Source: Gammaproteobacteria bacterium (lineage in GTDB: Bacteria > Pseudomonadota > Gammaproteobacteria > GCA-002705445 > GCA-002716945). Taken from it: DNA of 64,000 nucleotides. A program made the translations under genes and the position numbers. Under the pieces are notes generated by a model that worked only from the letters and a program-made list of their open reading frames with translations, was not told the DNA's origin and did not search any database. The stretch spans positions 78,404 through 142,403 of the forward strand of contig PBCF01000002.1 in NCBI GenBank assembly GCA_002716945.1, given 5' to 3'. Below, one piece after another: positions 55,631 to 64,000 of the stretch (its first letter is position 1; each line of letters starts with the position of its first letter).

Positions 55631-56233
55631 ATGTCGACAGAATTACTAATTTTTATATTTTTTTCACTCTTATTAGTATTTTCTGCTTTAAAAGTAATTA
55701 TTGTTAATAATTCAGTCAAAGCTGCAATATTTTTAGTCCTTTCATTTTTTTGTTCAGCAGTTTTATGGTTATTAATGAATGCTGAATTTTTATCGATAAT
55801 ATTGATTTTAGTGTATGTAGGAGCTGTAATGGTTCTCTTTTTATTTGTTGTTATGATGTTAGATATAAATTTATCAAACATTAAGGAAAAATTTGTAAAT
55901 TATTTACCTCTAGGTTTATTTATTTTTCTTGTTATAGCGTTGTTACTTATTTTATTCTTTGATAACCAATTTTCTGATGTTGATAGAAATATTGTTACTG
56001 AAATAAATATTCTCAACGATAATAATACGATGAATTTAGGATACTTATTATTCACAGAATATATAATTGCATTTGAAATTGCTGGTATAATACTTTTACT
56101 GGGTATAATTTCATCAATAACTTTAACCCAACAGAAAAATAATGATAATAAATATCAAGCCCCACATGATCAAATTAATGTAACAAAGTCTGATAGATTG
56201 AAAATCATTAAAGACGAGGAGTTCAGAAAATGA
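55631..56233 (+). CDS. nuoJ: NADH-quinone oxidoreductase subunit J
   Basis: Membrane subunit of 200 residues with five helices; [24 protein letters not shown] is the conserved third helix with its pi-bulge region. The C-terminal tail is polar. It overlaps nuoK by 4 bp. Confidence 0.95.
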   Translation: MSTELLIFIFFSLLLVFSALKVIIVNNSVKAAIFLVLSFFCSAVLWLLMNAEFLSIILILVYVGAVMVLFLFVVMMLDINLSNIKEKFVNYLPLGLFIFLVIALLLILFFDNQFSDVDRNIVTEINILNDNNTMNLGYLLFTEYIIAFEIAGIILLLGIISSITLTQQKNNDNKYQAPHDQINVTKSDRLKIIKDEEFRK

Positions 56234-56535
56234 TTCCAATGTCTTATTATCTTATTTTAAGTTCTATATTATTTAGTATAGCGTTGGCAGGAATTTTTAT
56301 TAATAGAAAAAACATCATAATATTGTTGATGTCTTTAGAATTAATGTTTCTGTCAATAAATTTTAATTTTATTATATTTGGTAATTTCTTAAGTGACTTA
56401 ACAGGTCAAATCTTTGTATTTTTTGTTTTAACAGTTGTTGCAGCAGAATCTGCTATTGGATTAGCGATTATTGTCGTGCTTTTCAGAAATAAGAAAAGCA
56501 TTAATGTAGATGATATTGGTGGATTGAAAGGATAA
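56230..56535 (+). CDS. nuoK: NADH-quinone oxidoreductase subunit K
   Basis: Three-helix MrpC-like subunit of 101 residues, with proton-path glutamates in [15 protein letters not shown] and [19 protein letters not shown]. nuoL starts 2 bp after its stop. Confidence 0.96.
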   Translation: MIPMSYYLILSSILFSIALAGIFINRKNIIILLMSLELMFLSINFNFIIFGNFLSDLTGQIFVFFVLTVVAAESAIGLAIIVVLFRNKKSINVDDIGGLKG

Positions 56536-56537
56536 AT

Positions 56538-58460
56538 ATGTTTTTAATATCTTTATTAATAATTTTTTCTCCATTAATTGGTTCAATTTTATTACTTTTT
56601 TTACAAAATAAATCTAAATCAAAGACAACATTTATTGCAAACTTTTCTATTGCTATATCAGCAGTTCTATCTTTTGCTTTATTAATTTTTTTCTTGATCA
56701 ATCCAGATGTAGTAAATAATTATAAGTTATATACTTGGTTATCAACAGAGCAATCGGTTTTTAATATTTCTATAATCATTGATTCGCTATCAATTTTTAT
56801 GTCTTTTATAGTATCTACCGTATCACTTCTAGTTCATGTGTATTCAGTGGGTTATATGAATAAGGAGAGTAGTTATAACAGATTCTTTGCTTACACAACA
56901 TTTTTTACATTTTCTATGTTGCTAATCATTTTTGCCAATAACTTCCTTCAATTATTTATAGGTTGGGAATTAGTTGGTTTATCTTCTTACTTGCTGATAG
57001 GTTTTTGGACTAATAAAGAAACAGCTATAAAAGCAAACTTAAAAGCATTTATTGTAAATAGAATTGGAGACATTGGTTTAATTTTAGGTGTTTGTCTTAT
57101 TTTTGCTCATGTGGGGAGTTTGGATTATAAAGATTTATTTTTATCATTACCCGAATTATCTCAGAAAACTATTTCTATCGTTGGAGTTCATGTCTCATTA
57201 ATATCTTTAATTGCTTTTTTATTATTTTTAGGAGCTGCTGCTAAATCTGCACAAATACCATTACAATTTTGGTTACCAGATTCAATGGAAGGACCTACAC
57301 CTATATCGGCATTAATACATGCAGCAACTATGGTAACTGCTGGAATTTATATGATTGCACGATTATCACCATTTTTTGAACAATCATTATATGTTTTAGA
57401 TATAATTTTATTTATTGGATGCTTGACGGCTATATCAATGGGGTTGGTTGCGCTAGTTCAGAATGATATCAAAAGAATAATTGCTTATTCAACAATTTCT
57501 CAGCTTGGTTATATGATGGCGGCGCTTGGGGCGTCATATTACTCTTTAGCAATTTTTCATCTTATGACACATGCTTTTTTCAAAGCTTTATTATTTTTGT
57601 GTGCTGGTTCAATAATTTTAAAATGTAATCATGAACAAGATATCGATAAAATTAGTGGGTTAAAAAATATACTACCAATAACCTATAGTGCTTTTTTATT
57701 AGCTAGTTTATCTTTAATTGGATTTCCACTAACATCAGGATTTTTTTCAAAAGATATGATTATTGAGGCACTAAAATATAATGGCAATATAAATTCTTAC
57801 TACATACTTAGTTTTTCAATATTTATAACCACGTTATATACTTTGAAAATATTAATAAAAGTTTTTTTTGGAGAACAAAAAGAAAAAGCTTCATCAGAAT
57901 TAGAGCATGATAATCCAATTATTGTGCCAATAGTGTTATTAGTTATACCAAGTATATTTATTGGTTTATTTTTTATAGGACCAATAATTAATGACCAATT
58001 TTTTACAACATCACTTATTGACACACCAAAAACAAATTTATTTTATGAAACTATTGTAATAAACCCAATATTATTTTCTGTTCATTCACTAACATCTTCT
58101 AGTTTCTATATCTTGATATTAGGGGTTCTTTTTTCATACTTTTTTTATTTTAAAAAAGCAAAATTTTTAATACTTATTTCCGAAAAACTTTCTTTCACTA
58201 AAAATATCTTATTATCTGAATATGGATTTAATAATTTATCTAATATTATAATTCCTCACTATTTTAAAAGATTTGGTAATTTTGTATGGAACAAAGCTGA
58301 TAAAATAATAATTGATGATGTATTTGTTAATGGCATTGGACGTATAATTAATCGTTTTTCGATTAAAATCAGATCATTACAAACAGGATTTTTATATCAT
58401 TATGCTTTTACCATGATTGTGAGTTTAATTATCTTTTTATTGGTTTTTTATGATTATTAA
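56538..58460 (+). CDS. nuoL: NADH-quinone oxidoreductase subunit L
   Basis: Distal antiporter-like proton pump, 640 residues, with the long C-terminal lateral helix. FIGWELVGLSSYLLIGFW, LPDSMEGPTPISALIHAATMVTAGIYMIAR and HLMTHAFFKALLFLCAGS carry the conserved Glu, Lys and His residues of the channel. It overlaps nuoM by 11 bp. Confidence 0.97.
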   Translation: MFLISLLIIFSPLIGSILLLFLQNKSKSKTTFIANFSIAISAVLSFALLIFFLINPDVVNNYKLYTWLSTEQSVFNISIIIDSLSIFMSFIVSTVSLLVHVYSVGYMNKESSYNRFFAYTTFFTFSMLLIIFANNFLQLFIGWELVGLSSYLLIGFWTNKETAIKANLKAFIVNRIGDIGLILGVCLIFAHVGSLDYKDLFLSLPELSQKTISIVGVHVSLISLIAFLLFLGAAAKSAQIPLQFWLPDSMEGPTPISALIHAATMVTAGIYMIARLSPFFEQSLYVLDIILFIGCLTAISMGLVALVQNDIKRIIAYSTISQLGYMMAALGASYYSLAIFHLMTHAFFKALLFLCAGSIILKCNHEQDIDKISGLKNILPITYSAFLLASLSLIGFPLTSGFFSKDMIIEALKYNGNINSYYILSFSIFITTLYTLKILIKVFFGEQKEKASSELEHDNPIIVPIVLLVIPSIFIGLFFIGPIINDQFFTTSLIDTPKTNLFYETIVINPILFSVHSLTSSSFYILILGVLFSYFFYFKKAKFLILISEKLSFTKNILLSEYGFNNLSNIIIPHYFKRFGNFVWNKADKIIIDDVFVNGIGRIINRFSIKIRSLQTGFLYHYAFTMIVSLIIFLLVFYDY

Positions 58461-59958
58461 TAACATACCTATACTAACATTTCTTGTCTGGATTCCGATA
58501 ATAAGCGGACTTATAATTTTTTTTCTTGATAAGTATAAAGATCGACAATTATTTTATATAAGTATATTCATATCATCTTTAATCCTTATTCTATCATTAT
58601 TACTATTATATAAATTTAATTTTTCATCTCATACTCTACAATTTATTGAAAAAACTATTTGGATAAAGAATTTTGGAATTAATTATTTTCTAGCAGTAGA
58701 CGGGATTTCTATATTATTCATTTTATTAACTACTATCACTACATTCTTAATTGTCATTTTTATAACTACAGAGAAATATTTGCAAATCAATAAATTACTT
58801 TCTCTTTTTTTAATACTCGAAGGATTATTAATTGGTGTTTTTTGTTCTTTTGATAGCATCTTATTTTATATATTTTTTGAAGCTATACTAATACCTCTAT
58901 TTCTAATTATTGGAATTTGGGGCGGAAATAATAGAATATATGCCACCATAAAGTTTTTTTTATATACTCTCTTTGGATCAGTCTTAATGTTGGTTTCTTT
59001 AATATATCTATCTATACAAGCTGACAGTTTTTCTATATTAGATATGTATAGTTTAAATTTATCACTTAGTACTCAGATTTTTCTATTTATATCTTTCTTA
59101 ATTGCGTTTGGTATTAAAACACCGATGTGGCCAGTACATACATGGTTACCTGATGCACATGTTGAGGCACCTACTACTGGGTCAGTTATTTTAGCTGGTG
59201 TTTTATTAAAAGTAGGTGGTTATGGAATGATTAGGTTTTTATTACCAATAACTACTGATGCTGGTATATATCTTAATGATTATTTAATTCCTTTATCATT
59301 AATTGCAATTATTTATATTAGTTTTGTAGCGATTGCGCAGCAAGATATGAAAAAATTAATTGCTTATTCTTCTGTAGCTCATATGGGGTTCGTAACTCTT
59401 GGTATCTTTTTAATTTTTAATTTTTTAGAGAAGAACACTTACAATCAAGATGCAGCTTTATTAGGACTACAGGGAGCAATTATGCAAATGCTGTCTCATG
59501 GATTAATATCAGCTGCACTTTTTTTATGTATAGGAATTATCTATTCAAGAACACAATCAAAACTTATCGACAATCAGAGCGGAATAATCCAGTCAATGCC
59601 AATTTTTTCAGCTTTTATGATATTTTTTTTATTAGCAAATTCTGGTTTACCAGGAACATCAGGATTTGTTGGAGAGTTTATGGTTATACTTGCTAGCATT
59701 AAAGCCAATTTTCTATATGCTTTTTTAGCATCATTAACATTGGTACTAGCTGCATCATACTCTCTTTGGCTTGGCAAGAGAGTCATATTTGGCAATCCTA
59801 AGAATACATTAGCTTTAAGCGAGATTAATACCACTGAATTTATGGTGTTGCTTATATTAGTTATCATGGTTTTATTTATTGGATTGAAGCCAGAAATTAT
59901 TATGATTATTATGAATGAAACAACAACACATATAATCAATTCACTTCAGAAAGGATAA
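58450..59958 (+). CDS. nuoM: NADH-quinone oxidoreductase subunit M
   Basis: Antiporter-like proton pump, 502 residues with about fourteen helices. YIFFEAILIPLFLIIGIWGG, WLPDAHVEAPTTGSVILAGVLLKVGGYG and MLSHGLISAALFLCIG are NuoM-type blocks. It lies 2 bp before nuoN. Confidence 0.97.
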   Translation: MIINNIPILTFLVWIPIISGLIIFFLDKYKDRQLFYISIFISSLILILSLLLLYKFNFSSHTLQFIEKTIWIKNFGINYFLAVDGISILFILLTTITTFLIVIFITTEKYLQINKLLSLFLILEGLLIGVFCSFDSILFYIFFEAILIPLFLIIGIWGGNNRIYATIKFFLYTLFGSVLMLVSLIYLSIQADSFSILDMYSLNLSLSTQIFLFISFLIAFGIKTPMWPVHTWLPDAHVEAPTTGSVILAGVLLKVGGYGMIRFLLPITTDAGIYLNDYLIPLSLIAIIYISFVAIAQQDMKKLIAYSSVAHMGFVTLGIFLIFNFLEKNTYNQDAALLGLQGAIMQMLSHGLISAALFLCIGIIYSRTQSKLIDNQSGIIQSMPIFSAFMIFFLLANSGLPGTSGFVGEFMVILASIKANFLYAFLASLTLVLAASYSLWLGKRVIFGNPKNTLALSEINTTEFMVLLILVIMVLFIGLKPEIIMIIMNETTTHIINSLQKG

Positions 59959-59960
59959 TT

Positions 59961-61400
59961 ATGATGAATTTTTTATTTATAATGCCGGAAATAATTATCA
60001 CAACATCTATGAGCGTGATTTTACTTATAGATTTATTTTTGAAGAAAAAAAATAAGATTATTTCATATTATTTAATACAATTTACATTATTATTTTTAAT
60101 ATTCTTTCTTATTAGAAATTTTGAACAAATTACTTCATTGAACCATCAAGATTTTAGTACAGATATATTTTCTATAGTTTTTAAGACAATATTATTATCT
60201 GGACTAATAATAATCTTTTATTATTCATACAATTTTTTACGATATTTTAAAGTTTATAAAACTGAATACTTTTTAATATGTCTCTTTGGATTACTTGGTA
60301 TGATGATAATAACATCAGCTCAAGATCTTTTAATTTTATATCTTGGAATTGAATTATTATCATTATCTTTATACTCTATAATAGCTTACAACAAAGATTC
60401 TGCTTTCTCTTCAGAAGCTGCAATCAAGTACTACGTTCTAGGTGCTATTGCATCTGGTTTTTTATTATTTGGAATTTCCCTAATTTATGGTCTAACAGGA
60501 ACTATTTCTTTAAACGAAGTGTTTCAATTTATATATGATTCTGGTTCACGAGATGCAGTTCAAAATGTTGGTTATATATTTGCCTTAACTTTCATTATAG
60601 TTAGTCTGGGATTTAAATTTGGTGCAGCGCCTTTTCATATGTGGATTCCTGATGTTTATCATGGATCTCTTTTACCCACTACATTGTTGTTGAGCTCGTT
60701 ACCCAAAATTGCGGTTTTTATTATTTTTATAAAACTATTATTGCAAGCTTTTATAGGCTTATTTCATTTCTGGGCAGACATGATCTTGATTCTTGCTTTA
60801 ATATCAATTGTTATAGGGAATATCATTGCTATTGTTCAGACTAACTTTAAAAGAATGTTGGCATATTCAACCATTGCTAATATTGGTTTTATTTTAATTG
60901 GTATATCTTTAGGTACTCAAGAATCATTTACCGCAGCTACATTTTATACATTATCTTATGTAATTATGAGCATGGCTATATTTGGTATATTAACTTTTAT
61001 TACTATCAATGGGAAAGCTGTTGAAGAAATATCTGATTTATCTGGTCTAAATGAAAATCATCCTTGGCAAGCTTTTTTAATATTATTAACAATGTTATCT
61101 TTAGCTGGAATACCTCCTTTAATCGGCTTTCATGCAAAATTATTTTTAATCCAAGTGTTAGTTAACTCAAGCTATTTTATTATAGCCCTCTTTGCAGTAA
61201 TAATGACTGTCATTGGAGCTTATTATTATTTAAGAGTAATAAAAGTAATATATTTTGATAAAGTAAGTACTAAAATAAATTTAATTATATCTAGTTTGAT
61301 TGTTAGTATAAATACTCTTCTGCTTCTCTATCTTGGATTGTTTCCATATAATTTAGTAAATTTATCTAAGTTTCTAATGTCCGGATTTTTTAGTACTTGA
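59961..61400 (+). CDS. nuoN: NADH-quinone oxidoreductase subunit N
   Basis: Third antiporter-like subunit, 479 residues, adjacent to NuoK in the membrane arm. LYLGIELLSLSLYSIIAY, EAAIKYYVLGAIASGFLLFGISLIYG and AAPFHMWIPDVYHGSLLPTTLLLS are typical. It closes the nuo operon; no strong terminator follows before the tRNA at 61436. Confidence 0.96.
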   Translation: MMNFLFIMPEIIITTSMSVILLIDLFLKKKNKIISYYLIQFTLLFLIFFLIRNFEQITSLNHQDFSTDIFSIVFKTILLSGLIIIFYYSYNFLRYFKVYKTEYFLICLFGLLGMMIITSAQDLLILYLGIELLSLSLYSIIAYNKDSAFSSEAAIKYYVLGAIASGFLLFGISLIYGLTGTISLNEVFQFIYDSGSRDAVQNVGYIFALTFIIVSLGFKFGAAPFHMWIPDVYHGSLLPTTLLLSSLPKIAVFIIFIKLLLQAFIGLFHFWADMILILALISIVIGNIIAIVQTNFKRMLAYSTIANIGFILIGISLGTQESFTAATFYTLSYVIMSMAIFGILTFITINGKAVEEISDLSGLNENHPWQAFLILLTMLSLAGIPPLIGFHAKLFLIQVLVNSSYFIIALFAVIMTVIGAYYYLRVIKVIYFDKVSTKINLIISSLIVSINTLLLLYLGLFPYNLVNLSKFLMSGFFST

Positions 61401-61410
61401 AAATAACTAA

Positions 61411-61416
61411 TATAAT
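61411..61416 (+). promoter_or_regulatory. -10 element of the initiator-tRNA promoter
   Basis: A perfect TATAAT 20 bp ahead of the mature tRNA end, with a plausible start near 61423. A poor -35 (TTTTAG, 61388-61393, 17 bp spacer) lies in the end of nuoN. A separate promoter here would uncouple tRNA-rimP-nusA from nuo. Confidence 0.45.
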
Positions 61417-61435
61417 CTATAGACTCACTTTACAG

Positions 61436-61509
61436 TGCGGGGTGGAGCAGTCTGGCAGCTCGTTGGGCTCATAACCCAAAGGTCGTAGGTTCGAATCCTA
61501 CCCCCGCTA
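61436..61509 (+). tRNA. Initiator tRNA-fMet (anticodon CAT)
   Basis: A 74-nt cloverleaf with anticodon loop CTCATAA. Initiator hallmarks are visible: three consecutive G-C pairs at the base of the anticodon stem (GGG/CCC), an A11-T24 pair in the D-stem, and no pairing between positions 1 and 72. Here that mismatch is T1-T72 instead of the C1-A72 of E. coli. The 3' CCA is not encoded. Placement before rimP-nusA-infB matches metY in gammaproteobacteria. Confidence 0.95.
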
Positions 61510-61624
61510 CTAGACATTTAGAGAGACCAAATACACAGCAATGTATCTTATTTTGTTGACCACTAGCAAAAACTCTAATTAAATTCCTATTTTATCGAAA
61601 AATTTTGTTATACAATATCTACAG

Positions 61625-61638
61625 GCCCCATTAGGGGC
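61625..61638 (+). promoter_or_regulatory. rimP leader hairpin
   Basis: GCCCC-ATTA-GGGGC forms a 5 bp G/C-only stem with a 4-base loop, strikingly GC-rich for this region and followed by TATTTTATT. A similar GGCCCC...GGGGCC hairpin with T-run precedes rimP in many gammaproteobacteria, where it acts as a partial terminator of the tRNA transcript. It lies 21 bp before rimP. Confidence 0.65.
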
Positions 61639-61659
61639 TATTTTATTGGTCAATTGAAA

Positions 61660-62121
61660 ATGGATGATTTTGAGGAAAAATTATACAAAACTGTTAATGA
61701 TTTGTTGAAAAATGAAAAGATGAATATTTTAAATATAAACATAGTTAAAAATAAATTTAGATCAAATATTAAAATTATTATAGATTCTCCTGACGGGGTA
61801 AATATAGAAGATTGCGTTAAAGTCTCTAAAATTACTCGTAATGCAATTCAATTAGATAATGTACTTGATGGGGATTTTGACTTAGAAGTATCATCACCAG
61901 GAATCAATAGACCATTATTTAATATTAAAGATTACAATAGTAACAAAGGTATGACAGTCAAAATGAAACTTAAATCTCCACAAAATAATCGTAAAAATTT
62001 GATTGGTAAAATTGTTGAAATAAAGAATGATATAATAACCATTGACTCTGATGGAAAAAATTTTTTAGTTTCTATAGAAAATATTCAAAAAGCTAATTTA
62101 ATAAAGGATATACAAATATAA
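61660..62121 (+). CDS. rimP: Ribosome maturation factor RimP
   Basis: Assists 30S subunit maturation. It is 153 residues from ATG 61660 (TTG 61654 two codons earlier is also possible; neither has a clear ribosome-binding site). The family block is DGVNIEDCVKVSK, then DFDLEVSSPGINRPLF and a C-terminal Sm-like domain. It shares one base with the nusA ATG. Confidence 0.93.
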   Translation: MDDFEEKLYKTVNDLLKNEKMNILNINIVKNKFRSNIKIIIDSPDGVNIEDCVKVSKITRNAIQLDNVLDGDFDLEVSSPGINRPLFNIKDYNSNKGMTVKMKLKSPQNNRKNLIGKIVEIKNDIITIDSDGKNFLVSIENIQKANLIKDIQI

Positions 62122-63626
62122 TGAATAAAGATATTTTGCTTGTAATAGAAAATGTTTCGAATGAAAAAAATGTTAGCAAAGATGTAATTATCGAAGCAAT
62201 GGAGTTTGCATTAGCTTCAGCAATCAAAAAAAAATATAAATTAGAAAAGAAATGTAAGTTTGATATTGATGCGAGAGTAAGTATAGATAGAACTACTGGC
62301 AACTATACAACATTTAGAAGGTGGGAAATAGTTGAAGAAATTGAAAATGAGGAATTAATTGATCAAAAAATACTAATGGCTGATGCAGAAAACAAAGACC
62401 CAAAACTCAAAATAGGTGATTTTTATGAGGAAAAAATTGAGTCTGTAGATTTTGGTAGAATAGTTGCGCAAACAGCAAAAAATGTAATTGTGCAAAAAGT
62501 AAGAGAGGCAGAAAGATCAAGAGTTGTTGATTTATATACTCCAAAAATAGGGCAATTAATTTTTGGTGTTGTTAAAAGAGTTGAAAAGGGCAATGTTCAT
62601 ATTGATCTAGGAATGCCTGATAAAGAAAGCGTCATGGAAGAAGCCATAATAATGAAAGACAACCTAATTCCAAGAGAATCTATAAAACCAAATGATAGAC
62701 TAAGAGGTTATTTAAGAGATGTTCAGGCTGAAACTAGAGGTCCGCAACTATATATTACACGTAAAGCACCAGAATTTTTGATAGAATTATTTAAATTAGA
62801 AGTACCTGAAGTTGGACAAGGTTTAATTGAAATTCTTGGAGCAGCAAGAGATCCGGGTCTAAGGGCAAAGATTTCAGTTAAATCAAATGATCCAAAACTT
62901 GATGCTATTGGTGCTTGTGTAGGTATGAGAGGTTCTCGAGTTCAATCGGTTTCAAATGAATTAGCTGGTGAGAGAATAGATATTATTCCATGGGATGAAG
63001 AACCTGCAAAATTCGTTATTAATGCAATGTCACCGGCTGAAGTCTTATCAATTGTTATTGATGAAGAAAAACATTCTATGGATATAGCCGTTTCGGAAGA
63101 TCAATTATCTCAAGCAATAGGTAGGGGAGGTCAAAATGTAAGACTAGCAAGTGAGTTGACCGGATGGGATTTGAATGTGATGAGCAAAGAAGATGCAGAT
63201 ACCAAAAACAAAGAAGAAACTAAACTTGTTAGCAATGTTTTCATGGAAACATTAAATGTTGACAATGATGTTGCAGAAGTTTTGGCTAACGAAGGTTTCA
63301 CATCTATCGATGAAATTGCGAGATGCGATATACAAGAACTCAATAATGTAGAAGAATTTGATTCAGATTTGGTTGAAGAAATAAGAAAAAGAGCGTTAGA
63401 AATATACGACAAAAATCAAAAAGAAATTGAAGAAAAAAATTCATTAACAAATATCAAAAAACTTTCGAAAGAGAATATTGGGCTTTTAGAAAATAGCGGA
63501 ATATCAACTCGTGAAGAACTTGCTGATTTATCTATAGATGAACTTCTTGAAGTGATAGAATTAACTAACGAAGAAGCTGGCGATATAATTATGGAAGCAA
63601 GAGAACCATGGTTTAAAGAACAATAG
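62121..63626 (+). CDS. nusA: Transcription termination/antitermination factor NusA
   Basis: RNA-polymerase-associated factor controlling pausing, termination and antitermination. It is 501 residues: an N-terminal polymerase-binding domain, an S1 domain (GQLIFGVVKRVEKGNVHIDLG), two KH domains (DAIGACVGMRGSRVQSVSNELAGERIDII and QAIGRGGQNVRLASELTGW), and two C-terminal acidic helix-hairpin repeats (LANEGFTSIDEIA and LENSGISTREELADLS) as in E. coli. infB follows after 14 bp. Confidence 0.97.
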   Translation: MNKDILLVIENVSNEKNVSKDVIIEAMEFALASAIKKKYKLEKKCKFDIDARVSIDRTTGNYTTFRRWEIVEEIENEELIDQKILMADAENKDPKLKIGDFYEEKIESVDFGRIVAQTAKNVIVQKVREAERSRVVDLYTPKIGQLIFGVVKRVEKGNVHIDLGMPDKESVMEEAIIMKDNLIPRESIKPNDRLRGYLRDVQAETRGPQLYITRKAPEFLIELFKLEVPEVGQGLIEILGAARDPGLRAKISVKSNDPKLDAIGACVGMRGSRVQSVSNELAGERIDIIPWDEEPAKFVINAMSPAEVLSIVIDEEKHSMDIAVSEDQLSQAIGRGGQNVRLASELTGWDLNVMSKEDADTKNKEETKLVSNVFMETLNVDNDVAEVLANEGFTSIDEIARCDIQELNNVEEFDSDLVEEIRKRALEIYDKNQKEIEEKNSLTNIKKLSKENIGLLENSGISTREELADLSIDELLEVIELTNEEAGDIIMEAREPWFKEQ

Positions 63627-63640
63627 TATATAGGATTATT

Positions 63641-64000
63641 ATGGCAGAAAAAGATTCAAAAAAAAGTCTATCACTTAAGCGTCATAAGTCTACAACCTCT
63701 AAACAGACTAAACCTTCTGTGGCTTCTAAAAATGTTACTGTAAAAGTAAAAAGAAAAAGAATTTTTACTAATACTAAATCCGTAGAGTCATCACTTAAGC
63801 CTAATATAAGTAAAACAGAAATTATCACTAATAAAACTGAAAAACCAGTTAAAACTACAAAACCGAATACAGCTACTACTGTAAAAAATGACATCAAAAA
63901 TGATATAGCACGTCCAAGAAAAAAAGAGAAAATTGATAAAGATTCAAAAATTGAAAGCTTTGAAAATAAAGAGCTACATTTAAAAGCCCCCAAACCAAAA
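63641..64000 (+). CDS. infB: Translation initiation factor IF-2, N-terminal part only
   Basis: The frame opens at ATG 63641 and runs off the window after 120 codons. The visible part is the lysine-, serine- and threonine-rich linker region of IF-2: SLSLKRHKS and NVTVKVKRKRIFT match the SLKRK and VEVRKKR blocks of other infB genes. The GTPase domain is outside. Conserved rimP-nusA-infB order supports the call. The start lacks the longer N-terminal IF2N domain at this position, so domains ahead of SLSLKR appear to be absent. Confidence 0.9.
   Translation, partial: MAEKDSKKSLSLKRHKSTTSKQTKPSVASKNVTVKVKRKRIFTNTKSVESSLKPNISKTEIITNKTEKPVKTTKPNTATTVKNDIKNDIARPRKKEKIDKDSKIESFENKELHLKAPKPK

Noticed and set aside
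1..64000. CRISPR array, prophage, insertion sequence, toxin-antitoxin or defence island
   Set aside because: No spaced direct repeats, transposase, integrase, Cas or phage structural motifs were seen; all large frames are assigned to core genes.

Overview
The window is 64 kb of very AT-rich, gene-dense chromosome from a Gram-negative proteobacterium. It is almost entirely core housekeeping genes, with short spacers and many 1-26 bp gene overlaps. LPS export and Kdo genes, Mla lipid transport, a cytochrome bc1 complex with linked sspA, a 14-gene complex I operon and the ftsH-folP-glmM-tpiA-secG-tRNA-Leu and tRNA-fMet-rimP-nusA-infB orders all point to Gamma- or Betaproteobacteria. The compact, low-GC style suggests a streamlined marine or symbiotic lineage (a SUP05/Thioglobaceae-like gammaproteobacterium is my best guess, weakly held). 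No rRNA, transposase, integrase, phage block or CRISPR array was seen.

Layout. 1-7.5 kb: 3' end of ilvD, an orphan LON-domain protein, msrB, mpl, an unknown membrane protein, a PmtA-like methyltransferase, grxD, an asparagine-synthase-like amidotransferase of the N-acetylglutaminylglutamine type, and a PuuD-like membrane domain. 7.5-11 kb: a porin with its own promoter and a shared bidirectional terminator, then argD-argF. 10.9-20.2 kb: a long minus-strand array, read mlaA, Na/Ca antiporter, kdsD, kdsC, lptC (hybrid), lptB, rpoN, ptsN, rapZ (C-terminal domain only), EIIA, ptsH, ptsI. It couples envelope biogenesis to sigma-54 and a regulatory PTS. 20.2-23.4 kb: mlaC and a large RND lipid-type exporter. 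23.4-27.7 kb: murA-hisG-DAHP synthase-hisD. 27.7-33.5 kb: DegS-like protease, petABC, sspA, gmhA, rsmI. 33.5-37.9 kb: carAB behind a leader with a strong terminator hairpin. 37.9-46.6 kb: dicarboxylate symporter, tpx, rlmE, ftsH, an MGME1-like nuclease, folP, glmM, tpiA, secG, tRNA-Leu. 46.6-61.4 kb: PNPOx-like flavoprotein and nuoA-N. 61.4-64 kb: initiator tRNA, rimP, nusA, and the 5' end of infB cut by the window edge.

Together the genes describe an aerobically respiring cell (complex I, then quinone, then bc1) that makes its own arginine, histidine, aromatic precursors, branched-chain amino acids, pyrimidines and folate and has a full LPS envelope. The PTS proteins here have no sugar permease nearby and look regulatory. 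The most unusual points are a RapZ reduced to its RNA/GlmS-binding half, an LptC that appears to carry the tail of a missing LptA, a bacterial relative of the mitochondrial nuclease MGME1 in the ftsH-folP gap, and a possible attenuator in front of carA. No stretch longer than 300 bases lacks a gene.
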